Assembly: GCA_949296365.1 (NCBI GenBank)
Contig: CASFPZ010000004.1
Span: forward strand, 29,700 to 93,699
From: an uncultured Akkermansia sp.
Lineage (GTDB): Bacteria; Verrucomicrobiota; Verrucomicrobiia; Verrucomicrobiales; Akkermansiaceae
Reading direction: 5' to 3'
Length of the DNA stretch: 64,000 bases
Part shown: in pieces, positions 18,097 to 27,689 of the stretch
How positions within the stretch are numbered: position 1 is the first letter of the stretch
Layout of the letters: every line of letters starts with the position of its first letter
Position numbers and translations under genes: made by a program
The notes under the pieces: generated by a model
Told to the model about the DNA's origin: nothing
What the model saw: the letters and a program-made list of their open reading frames with translations, nothing else
Databases searched by the model: none

Positions 18097-19134
18097 TCAG
18101 TGTTCTTCAGTATAGAAAATTTTGTAATATTTCAGTCCGTATTCTTGGTCGAATCCCTTTTGCAAGAAATTGGCATTACCATAGATATGGATACTGAAAT
18201 CCTTGTCGAGTTTGATCACTTTTTTGAGGAATTTGGAAGATTTTTTCACTCCTTCGGGAGAAATAGGGAACTGATCCCAGTCATCCAAGCCGTCATTTTG
18301 ACACGATAGAAAATCGGAAAATTCTTTTCGGGTTTCTTCATCGGGAAAGACAGCTTGCTCATATTCCTGACGGTCAAAACGTTCGTTTTCCTTGAAATAC
18401 TCCATTGTCTTATCCATGACCTCAAATTCCTCGTCTTTACTGACCTCTTTTTTACGAGGCAATTCTTTCGTGATGAATTCCTTGATGTTTTTGACAGTAT
18501 TTTCGGTGTAAAACTTGCTATCCCGGCGTTCGCGCAAGTCGAGGAACGATTCGAGCCAAGGAGCCTTGCGCCCTTTAGCCACATGGTCAAACGCGCTCAC
18601 GACAAATCCTTTGTTCTTTTCGACATTACAAATCAAGCAACCGCGATCCATGCGATTAATGCCAAAACCTTCTCCGTATTCGAGACGGAATCCATTGCCC
18701 TCTGCCACGGGATTGATGAATACTTCGCGAGTCTCAGACTTGAACAATCCCAAAGCTTCTGTTTTTTCTCCATCAATTAGTACTCCAACAAACCGGGCGA
18801 CATAAAGGTTCCCCTCCTGCAAAGTATCTTGCGCCACCTCTTTCAACAAATCAGCCAATTGCCGAGCAAGCGATACGAATCCACCCTTACCCTCAAAATA
18901 CGATTTCACAATTGCATACGCCGATACATCCTCTTCCATTCCTCCGGGAGAAAAACTATACAATTCCTCCAACTTCAAAGGTGCCAGGAAAAACCGTTGT
19001 AACAACTGCCGGATCTCGGGAGACAAACTCACTTCTTCATCCATGCTCTTTCCGCCATCTTGTTCTTCCACCCAGGAGTCGAGGCGATAAATAGCTACCG
19101 ATTCGATTTCTGCTTCGGATACATCAATTGTCAT
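18097..19134 (-). CDS. Nucleoid-associated protein (NdpA/YejK family)
   Basis: A 345-residue soluble protein resembling the 37-kDa nucleoid-associated (NdpA) family: a mixed N-terminal domain, a central stretch with GLFKSETREVFINP and GYGEGFGINRMDRGCLICN-like features, and a charged helical C-terminus. It also has a VSAFDHVAKGRKAPWLESFL segment common to family members. Members associate with nucleoid DNA; a precise role is unknown. It is a single-gene unit with its own terminator. Confidence 0.75.
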   Translation of the reverse strand: MTIDVSEAEIESVAIYRLDSWVEEQDGGKSMDEEVSLSPEIRQLLQRFFLAPLKLEELYSFSPGGMEEDVSAYAIVKSYFEGKGGFVSLARQLADLLKEVAQDTLQEGNLYVARFVGVLIDGEKTEALGLFKSETREVFINPVAEGNGFRLEYGEGFGINRMDRGCLICNVEKNKGFVVSAFDHVAKGRKAPWLESFLDLRERRDSKFYTENTVKNIKEFITKELPRKKEVSKDEEFEVMDKTMEYFKENERFDRQEYEQAVFPDEETRKEFSDFLSCQNDGLDDWDQFPISPEGVKKSSKFLKKVIKLDKDFSIHIYGNANFLQKGFDQEYGLKYYKIFYTEEH

Positions 19135-19433
19135 GCCGTACGCATTATGCCTATCTTTCCCTCAGACGCAAGAATGAATTCCTGATCCCCCCCAACACTC
19201 AGTCATGCCCGATCCAAGATAGTCCATCTCTATCCCGTTCAACACGTAGCATCTATTTCCTCTGTACTTAGTACTCAAATTCCCGAAAGTTATTCATTTC
19301 TTTCTGGACGCCAACTGTTCTATGCTCTAATTGTACAGAACAGTTGAAACTAGCGTTCAGACGTTCGTTCGTATTCTTCCGACTTCCTAAAAGGCGTACT
19401 TCTCAAATCTCTAACGTATTTTTCTCTTATCGC

Positions 19434-19613
19434 ATGTTTTACTTGGTCTTAGCCTTCTCGACTCATTCAAGAGAAATAGCTTTCTATCGTGATCTGTTTC
19501 GTTTCATCGAGTACATCGTCGTGTCTTACCCTTATTTTACAGCATCCGTCGTCATTGGGCTGATCGCCTTGTTGTGGCTCTGTAAACATGACACCCCCCA
19601 TGACGACGAGTGA
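19434..19613 (+). CDS. Possible small single-pass membrane protein
   Basis: A 59-residue reading from ATG 19434 with a C-terminal hydrophobic helix (about residues 33-51, FTASVVIGLIALLWLCKH) and an acidic tail. No Shine-Dalgarno and no family recognised. It lies alone in a 506-base gap between two minus-strand genes. The helix is the only support, so it may be spurious. Confidence 0.25.
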   Translation: MFYLVLAFSTHSREIAFYRDLFRFIEYIVVSYPYFTASVVIGLIALLWLCKHDTPHDDE

Positions 19614-19640
19614 ATACCCTCTCCCCGTGCAACGAGCAAC

Positions 19641-20165
19641 TCACGTTTTCGATTCTTCTCTCAATCTCAAACTTCCATAATACATGTCGACACATCGGTT
19701 GCCATCTTCTTCGTAGATGGGCTCTGGGTAGTTGTCGATAAAGAAATTGGGAATGATATAGCTTAGACAAAATCCCAAACGTCGATAAAAAGAACGACCT
19801 TGCTGTGAAGTGCCAACAATAAGCGATTCGGCGCCATTTTGTCGACATGTATCAGCGACAAATCTCGTCAGATACGACCCAATCCCGCAACCACGCCAAT
19901 CTGATCGGACAGCGAGATTTTTCAACTCCCAACGTTTGCCATTACAGGCGTCACAACAAGGAATAGCTAACGCAACGGCTATCATCTGCCCCGATGATTC
20001 CTCGCGCAAAATCCAAAGCAGACCTTTATCCATGTATGCTCTCACCACGAGTTCGCACGGATCAGCCAAGAGCAACAGAGGCAACGCCAGATCTCGGCTC
20101 CCCGCCGGAATGTCGATCAGGCACAGAGATACCTCTACCTCATTGATTATCCATTTCAGTCTCAT
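19641..20165 (-). CDS. GNAT-family N-acetyltransferase
   Basis: A 174-residue protein with the GNAT core: strand ELKNLAVRSDWRGCGIGSYL contains the R/QxxGxG/A acetyl-CoA pyrophosphate loop (RGCGIG), followed by the helix TRFVADTCRQNGA and the late RSFYRRLGF motif. It should acetylate a small molecule or protein with acetyl-CoA; substrate unknown. It lies downstream of hup, separated by a strong terminator. Confidence 0.88.
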   Translation of the reverse strand: MRLKWIINEVEVSLCLIDIPAGSRDLALPLLLLADPCELVVRAYMDKGLLWILREESSGQMIAVALAIPCCDACNGKRWELKNLAVRSDWRGCGIGSYLTRFVADTCRQNGAESLIVGTSQQGRSFYRRLGFCLSYIIPNFFIDNYPEPIYEEDGNRCVDMYYGSLRLREESKT

Positions 20166-20232
20166 CTCGATTTCATCCTGTTTATTTTCCGATACTCTGA
20201 AATGAGATATGGCACTGCAACATAATAAAAAA

Positions 20233-20262
20233 CTCGTTTCGGAGGAGAAAATCCGAAACGAG
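20233..20262 (-). terminator. Terminator of hup
   Basis: A perfect 11-bp stem (CTCGTTTCGGA / TCCGAAACGAG) with an 8-base loop; on the minus strand it is followed by a run of T. It lies about 40 bases past the hup stop. Confidence 0.92.
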
Positions 20263-20299
20263 CGCTTTTCATTCCGCCAATAAATAGAACGGGAAAATC

Positions 20300-20569
20300 T
20301 TAGTCCTTCAACGAGGACGAAGCTTTAAACCCCACAGTCCTCGATTCGGCAATTTCGAGAGGTTCGCCAGTTTTAGGATTGCGCCCAGTGCGAGCGGAAC
20401 GAGTTTTCAACACGAACGTGCCAAATCCAATGATTTGCACTTTTTCGTCCTTTTGGACGCCTTCTTTGATTGCCTCAACAACTGCGTTAAGTGCTTCCTC
20501 AGCAGCTTTCTTGGTTGTTTCAGGACCCATTTGCTTCTGAATTGTTTCGATGAGTTGAGCCTTGTTCAT
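20300..20569 (-). CDS. hup: HU-family DNA-binding protein
   Basis: An 89-residue HU/IHF protein of standard length: helical N-terminus MNKAQLIETIQKQMG, AEEALNAVVEAIKEG, then VQIIGFGTFVLKTRSARTGRNPKTGE, the beta-arm with the Arg/Pro tip that enters the minor groove. HU bends and compacts DNA. The frame stays open to 20677, but the extra residues are not HU-like, so I use the ATG at 20569. The upstream rlmI gene ends at 20678, so hup could be read through from it as well as from its own promoter. Confidence 0.96.
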   Translation of the reverse strand: MNKAQLIETIQKQMGPETTKKAAEEALNAVVEAIKEGVQKDEKVQIIGFGTFVLKTRSARTGRNPKTGEPLEIAESRTVGFKASSSLKD

Positions 20570-20677
20570 AGGAGACTTTAGAAATACATAACTACCCTTG
20601 TTCTGTAAAGCAAAAAACGCGATTTCCCCAGATCGAAAGAAAATTTGATTTTCTGCCGTCGAGACGGCACTACCCAT

Positions 20678-21862
20678 TTACCGACCAGCTAACAATTCGT
20701 ATGTAAATCCCTTCAAGTATTCAGTTTCGGGTAAATGAAGTAAAACAGGATGATCGGGGCGTTGTCCATGAGTAGCCAACAAACGCAGCGTAGCCGGGGC
20801 ATCCACCGCAGCATCGCGGATGCTGTTCAGGAACAATTCTCGTCCTACGTGGTGGGAACAACAATAGGTTGACAATACCCCGCCAGGACCCAACATCTTC
20901 ATGGCTCGCAGATGGATTTCCTTATACCCGCGCATGGCATCGTTCAATGACTTCTTGTTCCGCGTAAACGACGGCGGGTCGAGAATGATCATATCCCACT
21001 GACGTTCTCCACCATCCTTGACTCGCTGGGCTTCCCGCTTCAGGAAATCAAACGCATTGTCCACCACCGCGTCGATCGCAACACGATTCAACGCAGCATT
21101 GCGCTTAACGGATTCGATAGCCTCACCCGACACATCGACAGCCGTCACGCTGGCCGCTCCTGCCCGGGCACAGGCCAACGCAAATCCCCCTTGATTGCAA
21201 AAACAGTCCAAGACTCGTTTCCCCCGGGCGAAACGCGCCGCATCGGCATAATTGTCAAGTTGGTCAAGATACAACCCCGTCTTCTGTCCCAATTTCAAAT
21301 CGACAAGGAATCGGATTCCACGTCCCGTCACTTCAAAAGGTTGGGGTTCCTCCCCGAACAAAATTTCCGTTCTCACAGGTAATCCCTCGGCAGCCAACAT
21401 CGGCGAATCGTTCCGCAACAAAACTCCTCGAGGGCTCATCAACTCGCGCAAGACGTCGACAATTTCCTCAATCCTCATTTCCATCGCACAAGTCAATGCC
21501 TGCACAACCAACACATCCGCATATTGATCCACAATCAAGCCGGGCAAGCCATCCGATTCACTCCAGACGAGACGTAACAATTCTTCCTCTGGCATAATCT
21601 GCCGCCGCATCTCGATTGCCTGCCTCAAGCGACGTACAAAAAAATCCCGATCCAACTTCTGCTTTCGTCGAGAAAATCGCCGCGCTACAATCTGAGAATG
21701 CGGATTGTAAATAGCCGAACCCAAAAATCGATCACGAAAATCTTTCACGGCAACTACATCGCCCGGCTTAGGATCTCCAAAAACCTTGCGAACCTCGGAT
21801 CCGTAGATCCAATCGTGTCCCTGAAATACCCTAGCTCGCGGCGCAACAATCAAACCTGACAT
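20678..21862 (-). CDS. rlmI: 23S rRNA (cytosine-C5) methyltransferase, RlmI-like
   Basis: A 394-residue SAM-dependent methyltransferase with an N-terminal PUA-like region (residues 1-75, GHDWIYGSEV, PGDVVAVKDF), a linker with GLPGLIVDQYADVLVVQ, then a Rossmann methyltransferase (VLDCFCNQGGFALACA for SAM binding; DMIILDPPSFTRN with the catalytic DPPSF motif). This is the RlmI/YccW layout; RlmI makes m5C1962 of 23S rRNA in E. coli. The exact site in this organism is by family. Length and domain order are normal. Confidence 0.9.
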   Translation of the reverse strand: MSGLIVAPRARVFQGHDWIYGSEVRKVFGDPKPGDVVAVKDFRDRFLGSAIYNPHSQIVARRFSRRKQKLDRDFFVRRLRQAIEMRRQIMPEEELLRLVWSESDGLPGLIVDQYADVLVVQALTCAMEMRIEEIVDVLRELMSPRGVLLRNDSPMLAAEGLPVRTEILFGEEPQPFEVTGRGIRFLVDLKLGQKTGLYLDQLDNYADAARFARGKRVLDCFCNQGGFALACARAGAASVTAVDVSGEAIESVKRNAALNRVAIDAVVDNAFDFLKREAQRVKDGGERQWDMIILDPPSFTRNKKSLNDAMRGYKEIHLRAMKMLGPGGVLSTYCCSHHVGRELFLNSIRDAAVDAPATLRLLATHGQRPDHPVLLHLPETEYLKGFTYELLAGR

Positions 21863-21937
21863 ATCTGCCTTGTTCTATAAAATAGATCCTGATTCCCGGC
21901 AATCAAATTCACACGAGGCACCTCCCCCCCCCAGGGT

Positions 21938-22621
21938 TTATTTCTCTTCTTCCTGCGTTGCTTTGTTTTTTTCAGCGTCCTTCTTCTTTTTCCCGCGGAC
22001 AGGATCCGTCACTCGCAACATCACAAAATACAACACAGCCAACGCAAATGACAAAATCGTAATCTCCAGACTCTCTGATTTAGCTGCTGCCAAAAATTGT
22101 TCCGGATTATCGAGCATGTGAGGGTTTTCATGCCCCATCCGCTGACCGTACCACGCCAATACCCAACACCACAAAAATGACCCCACAAACGTGTACAGAG
22201 AAAACGCCCAAAAATTCATTCGTATCAACCCCGCAGGTATCGATATCAAATGTCGCACTACAGGCAACATTCGCGAAAAGAAAATCGCCCCTTTTTCATA
22301 CCGTTCCATAAAAACCTCCGCTCGTTCTAACTCGCCAGGCGGAATAAAAATGTACTTTCCATACTTCACAATCAACGGCCTCCCCACAATCAATGCAAAC
22401 CAATAAGTCAACGCCGACCCCGCCCACGTGCCTAAAGCAGAAAAGAAAACAACCCCCCAAAAATTTAAATGCCCCTGTGTCGTCGCTATCGCTGCTGGGA
22501 TCACAACCACCTCGCTTGGAACCGGGCAAATCGAACTCTCCATGGCCATCAGCAAGAAAATCCCCAAATACCCAACCCCATTTACCCATTCCAGCCATTG
22601 AAGAATTAACTCATGCATCAT
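21938..22621 (-). CDS. DedA-family membrane protein
   Basis: A 227-residue polytopic protein with the DedA/VTT signatures: GYLGIFLLMAMESSICPVPSE, FFSALGTWAGSALTYWF, and FFSRMLPVVRHLISIPAGL. DedA proteins act as lipid scramblases, including undecaprenyl phosphate recycling in some bacteria. The C-terminus is an unusually charged Lys/Glu tail (GKKKKDAEKNKATQEEEK). Start at 22621 (MMHELIL) avoids a non-conserved extension. It is divergent from gapA. Confidence 0.9.
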   Translation of the reverse strand: MMHELILQWLEWVNGVGYLGIFLLMAMESSICPVPSEVVVIPAAIATTQGHLNFWGVVFFSALGTWAGSALTYWFALIVGRPLIVKYGKYIFIPPGELERAEVFMERYEKGAIFFSRMLPVVRHLISIPAGLIRMNFWAFSLYTFVGSFLWCWVLAWYGQRMGHENPHMLDNPEQFLAAAKSESLEITILSFALAVLYFVMLRVTDPVRGKKKKDAEKNKATQEEEK

Positions 22622-22741
22622 AACGCCGTCAAGAATGACATCTGTTCGTCGTCTATTCAAGATTTTACTCGAAAAATACCTGCCGCCCTGTCGGTGACAA
22701 AATTGCCCAATTTGCAGCTGCGGCATACATGCACAATAGTG

Positions 22742-23853
<1,112 letters not shown>

Positions 23854-23942
23854 AGACATCCGTCTGATTCCGCGGAAAACGATCCCGCGACAGAATAATC
23901 CTGTTACTTGCGAGTTCCGCTGAGAATCATCCGTTTTGATCC

Positions 23943-23970
23943 GGGGGAGGCTTTTCCAAAAGCCTCCCCC
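23943..23970 (+). terminator. Terminator between gapA and pgk
   Basis: A perfect 13-bp stem (GGGGGAGGCTTTT / AAAAGCCTCCCCC), two-base loop, then TTTTCT. It would end most gapA transcripts before pgk, although the two form one pathway. Confidence 0.9.
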
Positions 23971-24001
23971 TTTTCTATTGTTTTTTATTTATTTAACAAT
24001 T

Positions 24002-25198
24002 ATGAGCAAATTGACTGTTCGCGACATCGACGTCCAGGGCAAGGAAGTCCTGATGCGCGTCGACTTCAACGTGCCGCTTAAAGACGGCGCCATTACCAAC
24101 GACGCCCGCATTACGGCGGCTCTTCCAACCATCAATTATCTTCTCGAGCACGGTGCTCGACTCGTCCTCTGCTCCCACTTGGGCCGTCCCAAAAATGAAC
24201 CAGATCCCGCCTTCTCTCTAAAACCTGTTGCCGGTCGCTTAAGCGAACTCCTTGGCAAACCAGTTGTTTTTGTTCCAGAAGCCATCGGCGCCGAAGCAGA
24301 CAAAGTTCGCGCCTCTATGGAAGACGGTGAAGTCGTTCTGCTGGAAAACGTGCGCTTCTACCCTGGTGAAAAGAAGAACGATCCAGATTTTGCCAAAGCT
24401 CTCCTTGGCAACGCAACCATTTTCGTTAACGATGCATTCGGCTCAGCTCACCGTGCGCATTCGTCCACTGAAGGAGTAACCCATTTTGCCAGCCAAAGCG
24501 CTATGGGCTTCCTGATCGAACGTGAGCTTGAATACCTCGAAGGCAAACTGGAAAATCCGGAAAAGCCTTTTGTCGTAATCATGGGGGGTGCTAAAGTATC
24601 CGACAAAATCGAAGTTCTCTCCAAATTGATGGAAAAGGCCGACACCTTCTTGATCGGTGGGGCCATGGCCAATACCTTCTTAGCCGCCGAAGGATACGAC
24701 CTCGGCGCTTCCAAGATCGAAGGCGACAAACTCGACCTGGCCCGCAGCATCCTCGATACGGCTAAAGCCAAAGGCGTGCGTTTCGTTCTTCCGGCCGACG
24801 TTCGTGTCGCTATGAAATTCGAAGAAGGCGCCGAAACTACTTGTACTGCCCCATTCGCCGAAGGCGGCAAAGTTTGTGAAGGCGGCATGGCGATCGATAT
24901 CGGTGATAAAGCAATTGAAGAATTTGCCTCTATTCTCAAAACCGCTAAAACTGTCCTCTGGAACGGTCCCATGGGCGTATTCGAAATGGATTGCTTTGCT
25001 AAAGGCACTCGTGAAGTGGCAGAAGCTCTCGCTGCTAGCGATGCTATTTCGATTGTCGGCGGCGGCGATTCTGTAACCGCTGCTAAGAAGTTCAAAGTTC
25101 AGGACAAATTGTCGTTCTGCTCTACGGGTGGCGGCGCTTCTCTTGAACTCCTAGAAGGCAAAGTCCTCCCAGGCGTCGGTTCCCTCACCGATAAATAA
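24002..25198 (+). CDS. pgk: Phosphoglycerate kinase
   Basis: A 398-residue two-domain kinase with VLMRVDFNVPLKDG (substrate loop), LCSHLGRPK, LLENVRFYPGE, FVNDAFGSAHRAHSS and the ATP-side IVGGGDSVTAAKKF and STGGGASLELLEG. It transfers phosphate from 1,3-bisphosphoglycerate to ADP. Start at 24002 is the canonical one; no Shine-Dalgarno (atttaacaattATG). It is followed by its own terminator, and the gapA terminator separates it upstream. Confidence 0.98.
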   Translation: MSKLTVRDIDVQGKEVLMRVDFNVPLKDGAITNDARITAALPTINYLLEHGARLVLCSHLGRPKNEPDPAFSLKPVAGRLSELLGKPVVFVPEAIGAEADKVRASMEDGEVVLLENVRFYPGEKKNDPDFAKALLGNATIFVNDAFGSAHRAHSSTEGVTHFASQSAMGFLIERELEYLEGKLENPEKPFVVIMGGAKVSDKIEVLSKLMEKADTFLIGGAMANTFLAAEGYDLGASKIEGDKLDLARSILDTAKAKGVRFVLPADVRVAMKFEEGAETTCTAPFAEGGKVCEGGMAIDIGDKAIEEFASILKTAKTVLWNGPMGVFEMDCFAKGTREVAEALAASDAISIVGGGDSVTAAKKFKVQDKLSFCSTGGGASLELLEGKVLPGVGSLTDK

Positions 25199-25222
25199 AC
25201 AAGTTTAATACCTTGAATTTGT

Positions 25223-25260
25223 AAGGCGTTTTATCCTGTTAATCACGGATAAAACGCCTT
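25223..25260 (+). terminator. Terminator of pgk
   Basis: A perfect 14-bp stem (AAGGCGTTTTATCC / GGATAAAACGCCTT) with a 10-base loop, followed by CTTTTTT. Confidence 0.92.
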
Positions 25261-25331
25261 CTTTTTTCCTTACCCGATAGGGAAAAGCGTGTGTTAAACC
25301 CTAAAAGACAGGGTCTAATAATCCATAATCC

Positions 25332-25386
25332 TTTACGAAGGATACTTTTCCGACGGGCCGTATTGATTCGTTCCTCGCTGGCTGTC
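25332..25386. repeat. 55-bp direct repeat, copy 1 (3' end of a DUF805 gene)
   Basis: Identical over 55 bases to 26429-26483. It encodes the shared C-terminus DSQRGTNQYGPSEKYPS plus the stop. Perfect identity beside divergent flanks suggests recent gene conversion or duplication. Confidence 0.85.
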
Positions 25387-25742
25387 TTCAAAATAAAGTC
25401 TGAGAAGCATCAATTGTACTAGAGGAATGAAACCTAAAAGAAGCCTCCAACCAGACCACCCGATATCATGACATCGACGAACACTCACAGCCAAATTAGG
25501 TACCAATAAAACCAAACTTAGTACTCCAGCAATAATCATTGTCGCATTTCCTGCCTTCTCACCATTCTCTCTAAGAAGCTTACCTATACTTGCTATAAAA
25601 AATATGCAACCATTAACAATAGCAAAACTCAAATACTCTTGACGTGTTGCACGGCCCAAAAAATCAACGTACTTTTCTTTTAAGCCTGTAATGAAATACT
25701 TCCAAAGCGATGAGAGTATTCCATAATTATGCTGTCGAGGAA

Positions 25743-25995
25743 CTTGGCTGTTTGGTACGTAATATGCAGGGGGATATCCAAATTGCTGAGGTACTTGATT
25801 TAAGGGAACGGGATATGCTGGGGGGTATCCAAATTGCTGAGGTGCTTGATTTAAGGGAGCAGGATATGCAGGGGGGTATCCAAATTGTTGAGGCACTTGA
25901 TTTAAGGGGGTGGGATATGCAGGGGGATAACCAGATTGTTGAGGTGCTTGACTTAATGGAGCGGGATACACAGGGGGGTATCCAAATTGCTGAGG
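25743..25995. repeat. 51-bp coding minisatellite, five units
   Basis: Units start at about 25775, 25826, 25877, 25928 and 25979, exactly 51 bases apart, each encoding a variant of PQQFGYPPAYPAPLNQA. Because 51 is a multiple of three, copy-number change alters linker length without breaking frame. Confidence 0.92.
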
Positions 25996-26044
25996 TGTTT
26001 GATTTGATTGCGCAGAATTTGAGTGAATCGGATGAGCCGCACTA

Positions 26045-26067
26045 CTGGTCTGGTCTGGTCTGGTCTG
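26045..26067. repeat. Pentanucleotide tract (CTGGT)4 plus CTG
   Basis: Four perfect CTGGT copies (GACCA on the coding strand) and a partial fifth lie at the exact point where the GYF_2 and DUF805 halves of the gene change frame. Five-base units shift frame with each slippage event, the typical design of contingency loci. Confidence 0.9.
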
Positions 26068-26428
26068 CAAACCATTGAAACACGAGTTCACAAGGTTTCC
26101 AATCAGACCAACCCTGTTTCCATATACTAGAACCTGTTGGCAATTGGCGGCTTGAGAAAAAAGCATAGAGTTCCTGTTCACTATACGGGCCCTCCGGTTG
26201 TGACACTCCAGGTTTAGCCAGGTAGTAAATTTTATCGGATGTAGTCATTTTTTCAGGTTTCAATAGAGATTGAACAATGCCAACAATTAAGTCGACATTC
26301 CTCTTGGTACCACATTCACCACAAAAGCGCAATGGGAAAGCTCTAAATCTCGGGAATAAAATAGTTTTTTCGTATTACAGAGACACTTCGCAATTGCATT
26401 TTGCCCAAACCTCTATCGATCCTTTTGT

Positions 26429-26483
26429 TTTACGAAGGATACTTTTCCGACGGGCCGTATTGATTCGTTCCTCGCTGGCTGTC
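26429..26483. repeat. 55-bp direct repeat, copy 2
   Basis: Identical to 25332-25386; the 3' end of the second GYF_2/DUF805 gene. Confidence 0.85.
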
Positions 26484-27155
26484 GATACAACCGATGATGA
26501 TGAACAAAATGAACGCTATAACATTCAAGCCTTCAATACAGCCCAGTAGAAACAAACCGATCGCCACAAATCCAGACCATCCTATATCGTGAAGACGGCG
26601 AACAACAACAGCCCAGTAGGGGATAATCAACGCCAGTATTCCTGGAACTGATATAAGCAGTAATAACGCACCCAAAGCGTTACCATCGGTTTCAACAATA
26701 CCTACGCCGATTCCACAAACGAAAAATAAAATAAATGCAGCTAGAGACATGCTCCAATATTCCTGCCTCGTTGATCTACCTGAAAAAACAGCATATTTTT
26801 TCATGCATTGGACAAAAGAATGAACAAGATTAGGTTGGCCATATCCAGAATAAGGGCCGCCTGGCTGCGTTGGGTAAGGCGGAGGAGTTGGCGCCATGGA
26901 AGGCTGAGTCGGGAATGATGGTTGGGAAGAAGAAGGCAATGGAGGCGGAGCAGTCGGCGCAATAGACTGAGGAGAGGACCAATTGAAGACACGTTCGAAC
27001 GGTTTCCAATCAGACCAGCCACGAGTCCACAGACGAGACCCCACAGGCAGTTGGCGACTTGCGTAAAGAGCATAGAGTTCTTGTTCACTGTATGGACCTT
27101 CCTGTTGTGTAGCTCCAGGTTTGGCCAAATAATAGATTCTATTGGATGCTGTCAT
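26430..27155 (-). CDS. GYF_2/DUF805 membrane protein
   Basis: A 241-residue protein with an N-terminal GYF_2 domain (residues 5-58: RIYYLAKPGATQQEGPYSEQ, WTRGWSDWKPFERVFNW), a Pro/Ser linker (about 60-100) and a C-terminal DUF805 domain with four hydrophobic helices (STRQEYWSMSLAAFILFFVC, VVRRLHDIGWSGF, DSQRGTNQYG). GYF domains usually bind Pro-rich peptides, and these proteins carry Pro-rich linkers, so self- or cross-binding is conceivable. No function is known. It is the intact neighbour of the frameshifted copy at 25333, with which it shares a 55-bp identical end. Confidence 0.8.
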   Translation of the reverse strand: MTASNRIYYLAKPGATQQEGPYSEQELYALYASRQLPVGSRLWTRGWSDWKPFERVFNWSSPQSIAPTAPPPLPSSSQPSFPTQPSMAPTPPPYPTQPGGPYSGYGQPNLVHSFVQCMKKYAVFSGRSTRQEYWSMSLAAFILFFVCGIGVGIVETDGNALGALLLLISVPGILALIIPYWAVVVRRLHDIGWSGFVAIGLFLLGCIEGLNVIAFILFIIIGCIDSQRGTNQYGPSEKYPS

Positions 27156-27322
27156 TTTCAGATATAAACTGAGGAATACATACTGTCAGTTGATCGACAT
27201 ACTTTTTGAATATCATTCTCCCCTTAGGAAAGCAATGAAAAAGCCCCATCATCAGAAACAAATAACCATGGTGTCATTACAGGCATTTCTCAATCTTGAG
27301 GTTAAGTGATTCGCGAATTTTT

Positions 27323-27534
27323 CTATGCTAAAGGATATTTTTCAGATGGATCCTACTTGTTCGTTCCCGGTTGACTTCACAAGAGCCACAATCATCCGGC
27401 GATATTAACAATGGGCCAAGAAATGATGAAAGCAAGGCACCATGCCAACCGATATCGAGAGTGTAACCAGCGGCAATTGACGGAAGAAGCATGACCATCC
27501 ATACTACTATTGTTAATAAATAAAAGCTTATCAA
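27323..27534 (-). pseudogene. Decayed DUF805 remnant
   Basis: On the minus strand, WMVMLLPSIAAGYTLDIGWHG resembles the VPNLAVSVRRCHDIGWSG helix of the neighbouring DUF805 genes. Further on, in another frame, QPGTNK, a stop, then DPSEKYP matches the conserved end QRGTNQYGPSEKYP. The order and strand fit the adjacent genes, so this is a third local copy in an advanced state of decay, with at least one frameshift and one nonsense codon. Confidence 0.6.
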
Positions 27535-27689
27535 GGAATAGTCCCTTCAATGCTTCGCCGTCTTTACCCTATATGCCACCAGATTCTCATAACGATATCG
27601 CAATCGATATTGAAATGAAAAAAATAACAAATACAAGAGGTTAAATAATAAATTTTGAGAGACGTAGTCATACGTTGACATTGGGAAGT

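Larger units (their letters stand above)
25333..26248 (-). pseudogene. GYF_2/DUF805 membrane protein, out of frame at a pentanucleotide repeat (candidate phase-variable gene)
   Basis: From ATG 26248 the frame encodes a GYF_2 (DUF4339) domain (KIYYLAKPG, GPYSEQELYAFFSSRQLP, WKQGWSDWKPCELVFQWF) and then runs into TAG at 26042. The next frame continues as a Pro/Gln/Tyr-rich linker of five 17-residue repeats, then a DUF805 membrane domain (ATRQEYLSFAI, RRCHDIGWSGWRLLLG) ending at 25333. The two frames join inside four tandem GACCA copies (26045-26067). Adding one copy, or losing two, restores a single protein of about 300 residues. As it stands only a 68-residue soluble GYF_2 domain is made. A sequencing error in the repeat is the alternative. 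Paralogues lie at 26430 and 57714. Confidence 0.75.

Noticed and set aside
24448..25095. 215-codon minus-strand open frame opposite pgk
   Set aside because: A shadow caused by the codon bias of pgk.
25743..25995. CRISPR-like regular repeats
   Set aside because: Units follow one another with no spacers, are a multiple of three and encode a continuous protein linker.
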